A DNA stretch of 64,000 bases, taken from NCBI RefSeq assembly GCF_000230735.2, contig NC_019962.1, positions 62,001 through 126,000 of the forward strand, in the 5' to 3' direction. Source of the DNA: Natrinema pellirubrum DSM 15624. Its GTDB lineage: Archaea > Halobacteriota > Halobacteria > Halobacteriales > Natrialbaceae. Of the stretch, positions 8,624 to 16,805 are shown in pieces. The notes below the pieces were generated by a model. The model saw nothing but the letters and a program-made list of their open reading frames with translations. It searched no databases and was not told the origin of the DNA. The position numbers were made by a program, and so were the translations under genes. The first letter of the stretch is position 1. Every line of letters starts with the position of its first letter.

Positions 8624-9163
8624 TCACTCGAGGTCGACCCGGAACCGACAGGCGTCGGCCCCGTCCGCGACGCAGTCGGTTTTCGTGACCGTCGCGTCGG
8701 CGTCGAACGCAGCGACGAGCCCGTCGAGAATTCCGTGGGCGAGCCCGCAGTACTGGCGATCTCGGTGAGTGTCGTACGTGACGATCGCGTGATCGGACTC
8801 GCGGGTACAGGACAGCTTCGGCAGCGACGTCTCGTCGGTTGCGGTTTCGATGTCGTCGTAGACGTCTTCGAGACCGACCAGCAACTCGGGCAGGTCCCAG
8901 CCGCTGCCGACGTGTGCGCTGAACGTCGAGAGTAGTTCCGGGGCCAGCCGCCGGCCGAAATCGCGTTCGATCGCGGCCCTGTCCTGCGTCGCCATCCCCG
9001 AGAGCGTCTCGAGGATGGCGTCGATCTCGTCGTCGTCGTAATGCGAGACGGGCAGGTACAGCTGTGGCTCCAGTTCCGAACGCTCGACGATCGTGTCCCA
9101 GGTGTCGTCGTCGGTCCGTTCGACGACGTACTCCTCGAGGGTCTTGTGGACGATTCCGTGCAT
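8624..9163 (-). CDS. H-NOX-like haem/NO-binding domain protein with Tyr at proximal site
   Basis: A 179-residue protein, the length of stand-alone H-NOX domains. It begins MHGIVHKTLEEYVVER, the family N-terminus, and carries YDTHR at residues 130-134, matching the Y-x-S/T-x-R haem-propionate motif. By counting against the well-known bacterial H-NOX numbering, the proximal haem His (about residue 102) falls on Tyr102 in GLEDVYDDIE. Other His residues (H84, H125, H133) lie elsewhere. H-NOX domains sense NO or O2 and signal to kinases or cyclases. No such partner is adjacent, although a PAS kinase lies 10 kb away. Family assignment is good, haem binding uncertain. Confidence 0.8.
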   Translation of the reverse strand: MHGIVHKTLEEYVVERTDDDTWDTIVERSELEPQLYLPVSHYDDDEIDAILETLSGMATQDRAAIERDFGRRLAPELLSTFSAHVGSGWDLPELLVGLEDVYDDIETATDETSLPKLSCTRESDHAIVTYDTHRDRQYCGLAHGILDGLVAAFDADATVTKTDCVADGADACRFRVDLE

Positions 9164-9257
9164 CGGGCTCCCCCGCGTCGCCGAGCGGCCGATCCGACCG
9201 CAGTCGTGCGACGCGATACCACCTAGACCCGCGTTCGGCGGCTACTTAATCGTTTAC

Positions 9258-10115
9258 TTACAGGTGTTCGGCGAGCGCGGGGGCGACCGAGACGGTATCG
9301 ACGCCCCGCTCGATGGTGTCGGTGCCGTAGATCGCCTCGACACCGGCTCGAGAGAGCTTCGTGACGGCATCGCGGGCCAACAGCGGGTGAACGCAGGTAA
9401 CGAACAGGCGGCCGGCGTCGCGATCGCAGAGGACGCTGACGGCCTCGCTCATCGTCGATCCCGTCGCGATGATGTCGTCGACGACGACGACGTCGCGGCC
9501 GGCCACGTCGACGTCGCTTGGCGAGATTTCGACCTCGGTGCCGGAGTGGCGGGTCTTCTCGAAGTAGTCGGTCTCGCCCGTCCCGTAGGCGTCGCGGGTC
9601 GTCTCGGCCAGTTCGATCGCGCCGGCGTCCGGCGAGAGAAAGACCGGTTCAGTGAGGTCGTCGGGGAGCGGATCGGCCAGCCGGCCCGCCGCGTCGACGG
9701 CCGTCGCCGTCGGCTCGAAGAACTCGCAGACGGCCGTCTCGTGGGGGTTGACCGTCAGCACGCGATCGGTTCCGGTCGAGATCGCGCGGGCGACCGCCCG
9801 CGCCGAGACGGGGTGACCCGGTTCGAACGCCGCGTCCTGCCGGCCGTAGCCCATGTAGGGGAGGACGGTGACGACCTCCTCGACCCCGGCCTCGCGGACG
9901 GCGTCCTGTAGCTGGAGGAGTTCGAGATGGGCGTCGCTCGAGACGGTCGAGGCGACGATCACGGCTCGATCTGGGTCGGCCTCGGCAACGCCGGGGGCGG
10001 CCGCGAGCAGTTCACCGTCGGGAAAGCGGTCGTACTCGACGGCGGCGAGCGGTTCCTCGAGTTCGCGTGCCAGCGCCGCGGCCAGGGCCTGCGACGTGGA
10101 TCCGCTGACGATCAT
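9258..10115 (-). CDS. prs: ribose-phosphate pyrophosphokinase (PRPP synthetase)
   Basis: A 285-residue enzyme that makes PRPP from ribose 5-phosphate and ATP, feeding purine, pyrimidine, histidine and tryptophan synthesis. It starts at MIVSGSTSQALAAALA. YMGYGRQDAAFEPGHPVSAR is the ATP/flexible loop region, and VVVVDDIIATGSTM near residue 210 is the PRPP-binding loop. The 17-residue upstream extension (MWVQNENWFS...) is not haloarchaeal-like and was rejected. HisI and HisG, which depend on PRPP-derived metabolites, are also in this window but not adjacent. Confidence 0.95.
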   Translation of the reverse strand: MIVSGSTSQALAAALARELEEPLAAVEYDRFPDGELLAAAPGVAEADPDRAVIVASTVSSDAHLELLQLQDAVREAGVEEVVTVLPYMGYGRQDAAFEPGHPVSARAVARAISTGTDRVLTVNPHETAVCEFFEPTATAVDAAGRLADPLPDDLTEPVFLSPDAGAIELAETTRDAYGTGETDYFEKTRHSGTEVEISPSDVDVAGRDVVVVDDIIATGSTMSEAVSVLCDRDAGRLFVTCVHPLLARDAVTKLSRAGVEAIYGTDTIERGVDTVSVAPALAEHL

Positions 10116-10205
10116 AGTCGGTTCGACAGCGCGGGGGCTAAACCAGTTTTCGTTCTGGACCCACACCCTCGCTCGGGCAGGCGTGAGCGCGGCCGGCGGG
10201 GTCTG

Positions 10206-10727
10206 TCACGCGTCGGTGTCGTCGACGCTCGGATCGCCGGCGCCACACGGTCCGCCGGTCGTATCGCTCAGGAGCGTCAGTTCCCCGTTCCGATCGATCC
10301 GAACGAAGAGGTTCAGACACGACGGGTCGTTCCAGTCCGCCGGCGTGACTTCGACCGGCTCGCCCTGATCGAGCCGCGTCGTCACGCGGAACTGCCCCGA
10401 CTCGGTCGGCCAGTTTCGATCGAGGGTCGTCCCGCCGCCGGCCTCGAGTTCCTCGGTCGCCCAGTCCTCGATTTCCCGGTCGAATTCGACGATGATGTCG
10501 ACCGTGTGGGCATCGCCGTCTAGGTTGTCGACGGTGATCTCGCCGAGGATCGTTCCGTCGACGGTTTCGCTTTCGGTTTCCCCGTCGGCGGGGTCCTCGG
10601 TCCCGCCGTCCCCGGAGCCGTCACCGTTCCCGTCGTCGCCGTCGTCACCGCCCATGCAGCCGGCGACCGCGCCGGTGAGGGCAGTACCGCTTACGGCTAG
10701 CAGTTTCCGTCGTGGTAGCTCTCCCAT
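10206..10727 (-). CDS. Tat-dependent lipoprotein of unknown function
   Basis: A 173-residue protein. The N-terminus has a twin-arginine signal (PRRKLLAVSGTALTGAVAGC) with a lipobox ending at Cys24, followed by a Gly/Asp/Glu-rich low-complexity linker (residues ~26-55). The folded part (TILGEITVDNLDGDAHTVDI...) reads as a beta-sandwich and has two cysteines (SCLNLFV and GPCGAG) that could form a disulphide. It would be exported folded and lipid-anchored outside the cell. No ligand motif is visible and the family is not recognised. Confidence 0.85.
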   Translation of the reverse strand: MGELPRRKLLAVSGTALTGAVAGCMGGDDGDDGNGDGSGDGGTEDPADGETESETVDGTILGEITVDNLDGDAHTVDIIVEFDREIEDWATEELEAGGGTTLDRNWPTESGQFRVTTRLDQGEPVEVTPADWNDPSCLNLFVRIDRNGELTLLSDTTGGPCGAGDPSVDDTDA

Positions 10728-10790
10728 ATATCCCGTGGGTAGCAGCCCACGTAATTAAACCTCCGTCAGACGCGGATCGGCGGTCTCCCG

Positions 10791-11624
10791 CTATCGCACG
10801 GCCAGCCCGGTCACGTCCCGGACCCCGATCGGGTGCGGTCGCCATCCGTCCTCGGCGGCCGCTAGGAAGGTTCCGCCCTCGGTCACGGCGTAGACCGTCT
10901 CGCCGTAGCCGACGTCGACGATCGGTTCGCTCGCGTCCGGGAGCGCGTCCCACTCGTCGTCGCCGGCGTAGCCGTATACTTCCTCGCTCGCGACTGCGTG
11001 TGCGCGCGTCAGCGTCCCCTGTTCCGATCGGGGATCCGCCGAGACGGCATCGAACGGTCCCTCGCGGACCGCCATCCACCCGTTTCCCAGTTTGTATAGG
11101 CCCTCGGCGGTGGCCGCGAGCGGGACGCCGGCGGCCGAGATGTCTCGTACGTCGGTCAGACCGGCGTGGTCGAGTCCGCCGTCGTGGATCCGATAGACGC
11201 CGTCTTCCGTTCCGACGAGATCGCCGTCGATCGCCCGTACCGATGCGACGGTCTCGTCCGTGAGCGTGGTCCACTCCGTGGCCCCTGCCGGCCGGCGGGC
11301 GACCCGGCCATCGGGACTGGCCGCGAGCAGCTCGCCGCCGTCGGCACCGACGGCGACCGCCGGGCCGAACCCGGTTTCGGCGAACGACTCCTCGACCACG
11401 TCCCCGTCCTCGAGCGGGGCCACGCGGACGTCCTCGTCGGTCGCGATCGCGACGCTCTCGTCGGTCGTCGCGACGTCTCGAGCCTCGCAGCGTTCGCAGA
11501 GACCGAACTCGCCGACGGTGTCGCCGGCGACGCGGACCCGAACGACACCGAACGCGCTCGCGACATAGGCGGTGATCGCGCCCTCTCGGTCGCCGTAGAC
11601 GCGTTTCTCCTCGATCGAGTGCAT
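10791..11624 (-). CDS. beta-propeller protein (HVO_0234-like)
   Basis: A 277-residue acidic cytoplasmic protein built from repeated short beta strands (DESVAIATDEDVRV, GGELLAASPDGRVARR, EDGVYRIHDGGLDH, AEGLYKLGNGWM), a propeller-like pattern. A CxxC pair (LCERCEARD) near residue 45 is notable. From memory it resembles the haloarchaeal HVO_0234 family of propeller proteins. That name is recalled, not checked. No catalytic residues can be named. It is divergent from glmM by about 100 bases. Confidence 0.75.
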   Translation of the reverse strand: MHSIEEKRVYGDREGAITAYVASAFGVVRVRVAGDTVGEFGLCERCEARDVATTDESVAIATDEDVRVAPLEDGDVVEESFAETGFGPAVAVGADGGELLAASPDGRVARRPAGATEWTTLTDETVASVRAIDGDLVGTEDGVYRIHDGGLDHAGLTDVRDISAAGVPLAATAEGLYKLGNGWMAVREGPFDAVSADPRSEQGTLTRAHAVASEEVYGYAGDDEWDALPDASEPIVDVGYGETVYAVTEGGTFLAAAEDGWRPHPIGVRDVTGLAVR

Positions 11625-11726
11625 ACGTGACCGTGGACGGGACGGGCCGAAAACGTTCCGTCCCGGGGCCGTCTTCGGCAGCGGTTTGCGGAATCACTAT
11701 GGGGCGTCCCCGCCGACTAACGCGTA

Positions 11727-13103
11727 ATGGAGATATTCGGATCGAGCGGGACGCGGGGCGTCGCCAACGAGGAGTTGACGCCCGCGTTCGTCCTCCGCGT
11801 TGCGAAGGCGGCGGGGACGATCTGGGCCGAGGACGCCGGCGCGGAGCGGGTCGGGATCGCTCGCGACACCCGCTACACCGGCCGCATGCTGGCCGATGCG
11901 GCCGCCAGTGGGTTAGCGAGCATCGGCATCGACGTCGACCGACTGGGGATCGTTCCTACCCCTGGCGCACAGACCTACGCCGAACACGAGGCGGTCCCAG
12001 TGATCGTCGTCACGGCCTCGCACAACCCACCCCAGTACAACGGGATCAAACTCGTCGGGGCCGACGGCGTCGAACTCTCGGTCGCGACCCTCGAGACCAT
12101 CGAGGACCGACTGCTGACCGAGTCGTTCACCGCGGCCGCCTGGGACGAGACGGGCCGGGTCCGCGAGATCGACGGCGTTCGCCGGGCCTACGTCGAGGGG
12201 TTGCTCGCGGCCGTCGACCGCCAGCCGATCGCCGACGCGGACCTGACCGTCGCGTTGGATCCCGGCCACGGCGCGGGCGCGCTGACCAGCCCCGAGTTCT
12301 TCCGGGAACTGGGCTGTCGGGTCGTTACCGTCAACGGCCAGCCGGACGGCCACTTCCCCGGTCGTGACCCCGAACCGGTCCCCGACAACCTCGCCGATCT
12401 GGGTCGGCTCGTCCGATCGACCGACGCCGACGTCGGGATCGCCCACGACGGCGACGCCGACCGCGCGATTTTCTTCGACGAGGACGGCGAGTACGTCGAG
12501 GGCGACGCCACGCTCGCGGCGCTTGCGGCCGCCGAACTCGAGGCCGGCGACACGACCGTCTCGGCGGTCAACGTCTCCCAGCGGCTCGTCGACGTCGTGA
12601 ACGAGGTCGGGGCCGACCTCGAACTCACCCCGATCGGTTCGACGAACATCATCACCCGCATCCGCGAACTCGAGGCCTCGGGCCAGCGGGTCCCGATCGC
12701 CGGCGAGGGCAACGGCGGGATCTTCTTCCCGAACTACCGGCTCTCCCGGGACGGGGCCTTCACCGCGGCCCGATTCCTCGAACTCGTGGCCGAGCGGCCG
12801 GTCAGCGAGATCGTCGCCCCCTACGACGGCTACGTCAACGTCCGGCGCAACCTCGAGTACGAGTCGACGGCGGAACGCGACGCGATGCTCGATGCGGCCG
12901 CCAATCAGGCCAAAGCGGCCGACGCGGAACTCAACACTCGAGACGGCTACCGGCTGGATTACGGCGATGCGTGGGTGCTGGCCCGCCCCTCCGGCACCGA
13001 GCCGCTCGTCCGGATCTACGCCGAGGCCCGCGACGGCGACCGTGCCGAGGAACTCGTCGACGACATGTACGAGGCGCTGGCCGACGCGAAGGCCGACGCC
13101 TGA
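11727..13103 (+). CDS. glmM: phosphoglucosamine mutase / phosphohexomutase
   Basis: A 458-residue alpha-D-phosphohexomutase. It opens with MEIFGSSGTRGVANEELTP (substrate-phosphate region) and has the active-site serine loop VTASHNPPQYNGIK near residue 97, the metal site HDGDADRAIF near residue 245, the sugar-recognition loop GEGNGGIFFP near residue 330, and the C-terminal phosphate-binding loop RPSGTEPLVRIY. It interconverts glucosamine 6- and 1-phosphate, or related hexose phosphates, for UDP-sugar and surface glycan synthesis. Archaeal members can act on several hexose phosphates, so specificity is not fixed by sequence alone. Confidence 0.93.
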   Translation: MEIFGSSGTRGVANEELTPAFVLRVAKAAGTIWAEDAGAERVGIARDTRYTGRMLADAAASGLASIGIDVDRLGIVPTPGAQTYAEHEAVPVIVVTASHNPPQYNGIKLVGADGVELSVATLETIEDRLLTESFTAAAWDETGRVREIDGVRRAYVEGLLAAVDRQPIADADLTVALDPGHGAGALTSPEFFRELGCRVVTVNGQPDGHFPGRDPEPVPDNLADLGRLVRSTDADVGIAHDGDADRAIFFDEDGEYVEGDATLAALAAAELEAGDTTVSAVNVSQRLVDVVNEVGADLELTPIGSTNIITRIRELEASGQRVPIAGEGNGGIFFPNYRLSRDGAFTAARFLELVAERPVSEIVAPYDGYVNVRRNLEYESTAERDAMLDAAANQAKAADAELNTRDGYRLDYGDAWVLARPSGTEPLVRIYAEARDGDRAEELVDDMYEALADAKADA

Positions 13104-13136
13104 ACCCGGTTTCTATCGTCCGCTCGAGCGGCCTAA

Positions 13137-13461
13137 CTGTTCAGTACAGGCCATGCAGGTCTCGAAGTAGTAATTAGCTCTCGCCTCTATTAACAGAAGG
13201 CATATATTATAGAAATACTATACATTATCTATGAATGACGATCAGTATTTGCTGTTAACAGCACATCTTCGTTCGATTCGTTCGGCTATCGTTGCCTTAG
13301 CGTTTGCAGTTCTTGCTGTTGTGACTAGTATAAGTGGAGACGAATCGTGGACAGTATCTCTGATTTTCATCAGTATCGCTATTTGTGTGTATTCTTTCCT
13401 GCAAACTGCTGATCATTCGTAGCCCAATCTGTCGTTCTCCATACGAATCTGTACTGAACAG
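13137..13461. repeat. AT-rich island bounded by a 13-base inverted repeat
   Basis: CTGTTCAGTACAG at 13137-13149 is matched by its exact complement CTGTACTGAACAG at 13449-13461. The 325-base segment between is much more AT-rich than the flanks and contains one small membrane-protein gene. No clear target-site duplication flanks it. It may be a small mobile cassette. Convergent termination signals are an alternative. Confidence 0.6.
13201..13422 (+). CDS. AT-rich small membrane protein with its promoter
   Basis: The gene proper starts with ATG at 13231 and encodes 63 residues (MNDDQYLLLTAHLRSIRSAI...) with two hydrophobic helices, about residues 17-35 and 42-58. The 30 bases before it (CATATATTATAGAAATAC) hold a strong TATA-like element at the spacing expected for a leaderless transcript. 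The sequence is AT-rich compared with its neighbours and lies inside an inverted-repeat-bounded island, suggesting transfer. The family is not recognised. Confidence 0.65.
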
Positions 13462-13471
13462 CGCGACCGAC

Positions 13472-13867
13472 TCAGGGAACAATCGTCACCGGAACCGCGG
13501 CCCGCCGCGTAACCCCCTCTGCGACGCTGCCCAACAACAGCCGCGAGACGCCCGCCTTCCCCTCGCTGCCCATCACGATCGCGTCGACATCGGCCTCGTC
13601 GACGTACTCGAGGATTGCCTCGGCCGCCCCCTCGCCCTCGACGACGGTCGTCTCGAGCGACCGGCCGCGGTCGTCGGCGATCGCCCTCGCGTCGGCGAAG
13701 AAGTCGGGCTCGTCGGCCCCCGAAACGATGCCCTCGTAGTCGGCCGTGAGGTCGTCGACCGCGTGGACGACCGTCAGCCGATCGGCCGGCACCCACTCGA
13801 GGGCGTGGTCCAGTGCTGCCCGCGCCGGCTCGGAGTCGTCCATCGGCACGAGGACGTGTCTGCTCAT
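13472..13867 (-). CDS. universal stress protein UspA family
   Basis: A 131-residue single-domain Usp protein. It starts MSRHVLVPMDDSEPARAALDHAL, the conserved beta1 and Asp loop. The ATP-binding signature is VMGSEGKAGVSRLLLGSVAEGV, a G-2x-G-9x-G-S type motif, near residue 100, followed by VPVTIVP. Such proteins bind ATP or AMP and act in stress responses by mechanisms that differ between members. A second family member lies at 18624-19079. Confidence 0.93.
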   Translation of the reverse strand: MSRHVLVPMDDSEPARAALDHALEWVPADRLTVVHAVDDLTADYEGIVSGADEPDFFADARAIADDRGRSLETTVVEGEGAAEAILEYVDEADVDAIVMGSEGKAGVSRLLLGSVAEGVTRRAAVPVTIVP

Positions 13868-13952
13868 ACGTGCCGTTCGGTCGGCGGCGGCTAAAGTACA
13901 GGGCTGATTTTGCGGCGACGGCGTTCTCGAGCGGCCGGGCCCCTCGCCCGTT

Positions 13953-15131
13953 TCAGACCGGGTCGTCGATCTCGAGCGCGTCCTCGAGCCGATCGCGTTC
14001 GGCCCGCAACTCCTCGAGTTCGGCCTCGACGCGGCCGTCGGTCAGCCGTCGGCGCTGGTCGGCCGAGAGCTGCGCGACCGCCTGGGCGGCCGTCTGGAGC
14101 CGGTCGTAGTCGGGATCGGTCGCGAGCAGTCGGACCTCGCGAAGGTTCGCCACGACGTCCTCGTCGGCGATCCGGGCGACGAAGGGACGGTACTCCCGCG
14201 CCCGGCGTCGCAGCGCACCGGCTGGCTCGGGCGGCCAGTCGACCGTCAGTGGCTCGGCGTCGATCCCGTCGAGAAACGTCTGCTGGGTCGCCACGTTGCG
14301 CTTGAGTTCGTCCGCGCTGTCGACGTAATGAGAGAGCTTCGACCGGGAGTAGTCGGCGTACTCGAGCAGTTCGGGGATCGTGTACTCGCCGGCGTCGTTC
14401 TCTCGGACGTACCGCGACAGGTCCTCGGGCGGTTGCTCGTAGCCCACGAACGGGTACCACCGGCTCCGCTCGAGCAGGTCGAACACCTCGCGGGCGCTCG
14501 CCTCGAGCCGGTACTCGCGAAAGGCCTCGCGGACGGCCTCGTTGTAGCGCTCGATCGGCTCGCGGAGCCGCTCGACGGGGGCGTCCAAGTCGGCGTTTGC
14601 CAGTTCGAGCAGCCGCTCTCGCTCGTCGATCTCGTCGCCGACCGTCCGGAGGCGTTTGCTCGCGGTCTTGCGGGCCTCGGCGAGGTCCGCGCGGGCGGCC
14701 TCGCGGTCGTCGAGCAGGTCGGCGTACTCAGCGGCGGGTTCGAGGGCCTCGCGGGCCCGTTCGAAGTCCGACTCGCTGAGCCGGCGCTTGTCGATCGCCT
14801 CGAGGGCGTCCTCGAAGGCCTCGTGTTCGGGGAGGTCCTCGGAGAGTCCGGAGACGAGTCCGTCGAACTTCCCCTCGAGTTCGATGTAGGCTTGGAAGTT
14901 CTCCTTGCCGGTGCCGGTCGCGCGGTCGACGTAGTCCTCGAGCAGGGTCTCGGCCCGCCGATAGGCCGTCGCGACCTCGTCGACGGTGTCTTCGTCGTGG
15001 TCGGCGATGCGGTCCTCGATGGTCTCGAGACGGTTCCGGGCGGCCTCGAGTTCCTCGAGCGGGGTCGGTTCGCCGTCGCTCCCTGCGGTAGCGCCTGCGC
15101 GCGCGTCGGAGGGCGGAGCGCGTTCGCTCAT
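13953..15131 (-). CDS. coiled-coil haloarchaeal protein downstream of hisI
   Basis: A 392-residue acidic protein that is mostly helical. Long heptad-like stretches occur at residues ~25-70 (LEELEAARNRLETIEDRIAD), 140-230 and the C-terminal 60 residues (RRLTDGRVEAELEELRAERD). A central globular part contains RSRWYPFVGYEQPPEDLSRYV. Start MSERAPPSDA follows the hisI stop by one base, so the two form an operon. It resembles a widespread haloarchaeal domain of unknown function (possibly DUF7118, recalled). No catalytic motif is seen and a histidine role is not implied by sequence. Confidence 0.75.
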   Translation of the reverse strand: MSERAPPSDARAGATAGSDGEPTPLEELEAARNRLETIEDRIADHDEDTVDEVATAYRRAETLLEDYVDRATGTGKENFQAYIELEGKFDGLVSGLSEDLPEHEAFEDALEAIDKRRLSESDFERAREALEPAAEYADLLDDREAARADLAEARKTASKRLRTVGDEIDERERLLELANADLDAPVERLREPIERYNEAVREAFREYRLEASAREVFDLLERSRWYPFVGYEQPPEDLSRYVRENDAGEYTIPELLEYADYSRSKLSHYVDSADELKRNVATQQTFLDGIDAEPLTVDWPPEPAGALRRRAREYRPFVARIADEDVVANLREVRLLATDPDYDRLQTAAQAVAQLSADQRRRLTDGRVEAELEELRAERDRLEDALEIDDPV

Positions 15132-15132
15132 C

Positions 15133-15501
15133 TTATTCGTAGACGGCGTCGGGGTCGAACACTCGTTCGCCGACGTTTTCCCCCTCGATCGTCCGGTAGA
15201 AGCACGACCGGTGGCCGGTGTGACACGCGCCACCCTCTTGGTCGACCAGATAGAGCAGCGTGTCGGCGTCGCAGTCGACGCGGACCTCCCTGACGGACTG
15301 GACGTGGCCGCTGGTTGCGCCCTTCTCCCATAACTCGTCGCGGCTCCGCGAGTAGTAGTGTGCTCGGCCCGTCTCGCGGGTCCGTTCTAAGGCCTCCGGC
15401 GAGACGTACGCGAGCATGAGAACCTCGCCGGAGTCGGCGTCCTGTGCCACGGCGGGGACGAGTCCGTCCTCGCCGAAGTCGACCGAAACTGCCTCGTCCA
15501 T
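15133..15501 (-). CDS. hisI: phosphoribosyl-AMP cyclohydrolase
   Basis: A 122-residue enzyme of the third step of histidine synthesis, hydrolysing the purine ring of PR-AMP. Landmarks are [22 protein letters not shown] near residue 30, [20 protein letters not shown], the metal site [22 protein letters not shown] (two Cys and Asp residues) and SCFYR. The length fits a stand-alone HisI without the HisE domain. Start [12 protein letters not shown] is preferred over an Arg-rich upstream extension. It is the first gene of a two-gene operon with the coiled-coil gene. Confidence 0.95.
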   Translation of the reverse strand: MDEAVSVDFGEDGLVPAVAQDADSGEVLMLAYVSPEALERTRETGRAHYYSRSRDELWEKGATSGHVQSVREVRVDCDADTLLYLVDQEGGACHTGHRSCFYRTIEGENVGERVFDPDAVYE

Positions 15502-15570
15502 ACTCGCGGTATCGGTCGTCCGAGCGATAGGTCTTTTGCCGCGACTCGGTCGACGCAAGCGCGTCGAAAC

Positions 15571-15828
15571 TTAGCGTCCCTGCCAGCTCCAGCGGCCGAC
15601 GACGACGATCGCGATCGCGACTGCCAGCAGGCCGACCGTAATGGCGACCGTCGACGCCGCTTCGGCCAGTCCTGGAGCCAGCAGCAGGCCGATCACCAAG
15701 AACAACAGCCCGAAGATCGAGACCAGTGAGATGCCGATCCCCTCCCGAATCCCCCACTTCGTGTCGGCTGCGTCCTCGCGGGCGCTGTCGGTCGGTTGCT
15801 GTACGGTCCCGCGATTCTGCATTGTCAT
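15571..15828 (-). CDS. small two-helix membrane protein
   Basis: An 85-residue protein starting MTMQNRGTVQQPTDSARE, with a hydrophilic N-terminal third and two membrane helices at about residues 32-52 and 57-78, ending GRWSWQGR. An ATG two codons later (MQNRG) is equally possible. An upstream start at 15900 would add 24 residues of non-typical sequence. Function unknown. Confidence 0.7.
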   Translation of the reverse strand: MTMQNRGTVQQPTDSAREDAADTKWGIREGIGISLVSIFGLLFLVIGLLLAPGLAEAASTVAITVGLLAVAIAIVVVGRWSWQGR

Positions 15829-15972
15829 GTCGTTCGCCTCCGCTAGGGGAGAGCCTTCCGACGGGCATAAAGTACGTTCACGAACGGACGGACTGTCCAC
15901 ACGGTGGCGGTCAGGCTCACTCGAGCGTGAGTGTCCGGCCTCTAGTAACGGACGGTACTGCTGCTACGGTGC

Positions 15973-16008
15973 TTTTAGTAAGATACGGTACTAAGAGTAC
16001 AACCAAGA
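15973..16008 (+). promoter_or_regulatory. vapBC promoter with palindromic operator
   Basis: CTTTTAGTA at about 15972-15980 is a TATA-like element some 30 bases before the antitoxin ATG. Immediately downstream, GTACT-AAG-AGTAC (15988-16000) is a perfect dyad between the TATA element and the start codon. This is the position at which an AbrB/VapB antitoxin would repress its own operon. Confidence 0.55.
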
Positions 16009-16305
16009 ATGAGTAGTAATACACCTAGCCCAGAGGTAGTACGCGTTTCGCAGAAGGGGCAGGCGACCATCCCGAAGGCGTTACGTGAGAAATTCGGTAT
16101 CGAGACGCCTGGCGAGGTGTTCGTCTACGAGGAGAGTGATCGAATCGTCATCGAACCGGTTCCGTCACCGGACGAACTCCACGGAATCCACGCCGACGCG
16201 CGCGAGTCCGGATCGATTACCGAACGGATGCGCAAACTCAGAGACGCCGACCATCGCCGTGAGGAAGAGCAGTTCGAACGACTCCGGCCGGAGAGCGACG
16301 AATGA
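16009..16305 (+). CDS. VapB-type antitoxin, AbrB/SpoVT fold
   Basis: A 98-residue protein. Residues ~8-50 form a swapped-hairpin AbrB DNA-binding domain (VVRVSQKGQATIPKALREKF followed by PGEVFVYEE). The C-terminal half is charged and helical (TERMRKLRDADHRREEEQFE) and would bind the toxin. Its stop overlaps the PIN-domain gene start by four bases (ATGA), so the pair is translationally coupled. It should neutralise the toxin and repress the operon. Confidence 0.9.
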   Translation: MSSNTPSPEVVRVSQKGQATIPKALREKFGIETPGEVFVYEESDRIVIEPVPSPDELHGIHADARESGSITERMRKLRDADHRREEEQFERLRPESDE

Positions 16306-16742
16306 GCGATCGCTACGTTTTCGACACGGAAGCGATCATCGCGTATTTCTACGGCGAATCCGGTCACGAAGCAATCGCAGACCTACTTTCTGCTGTCTTC
16401 GCCGGTGACGTGGACGGCCTTCTCACAGAAGCGAACGCCAGCGAAGTGTTCTATCTCGTCGCTCGGTTCGAGGGTACAGACGACGGAACGCCGACCGCTG
16501 ATTCGTTTCGTGTCGCCGACCGCGATCTCCGTGCCCTCGAGCGACGGGGAGTGACTGTCACAGCTCCTGACTGGCGACTCGTCGGGAAGGTAAAATCCGA
16601 CGGACACATCTCACTAGCCGACGCGGCTGCCGTTGCACTCGCGTACGAACGGGATGCGACACTCGTCGTCGGTGGAGACGACGATTTCGACGATCTCCCA
16701 CTCGAAGTGTCGTGCGAACGGTTTCGTGACCACGGCGTATAG
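16302..16742 (+). CDS. VapC-type PIN-domain toxin
   Basis: A 146-residue PIN ribonuclease. The acidic catalytic residues are in YVFDTEAIIAYF (Asp8), TEANASEVFYL (Glu near 48), and SLADAAAVALA (Asp near 107). DDDFDDL near 128 supplies another acidic residue. VapC toxins cleave specific RNAs, often initiator tRNA or rRNA, when freed from VapB. The gene overlaps its antitoxin by four bases and has no other partner downstream. The target cannot be predicted. Confidence 0.92.
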   Translation: MSDRYVFDTEAIIAYFYGESGHEAIADLLSAVFAGDVDGLLTEANASEVFYLVARFEGTDDGTPTADSFRVADRDLRALERRGVTVTAPDWRLVGKVKSDGHISLADAAAVALAYERDATLVVGGDDDFDDLPLEVSCERFRDHGV

Positions 16743-16805
16743 CCCTACTAGATCGGATCGGGAGGAACGCTCCGCCGGTCAGAATCGGTTCTACGCTTTG
16801 TCCGA

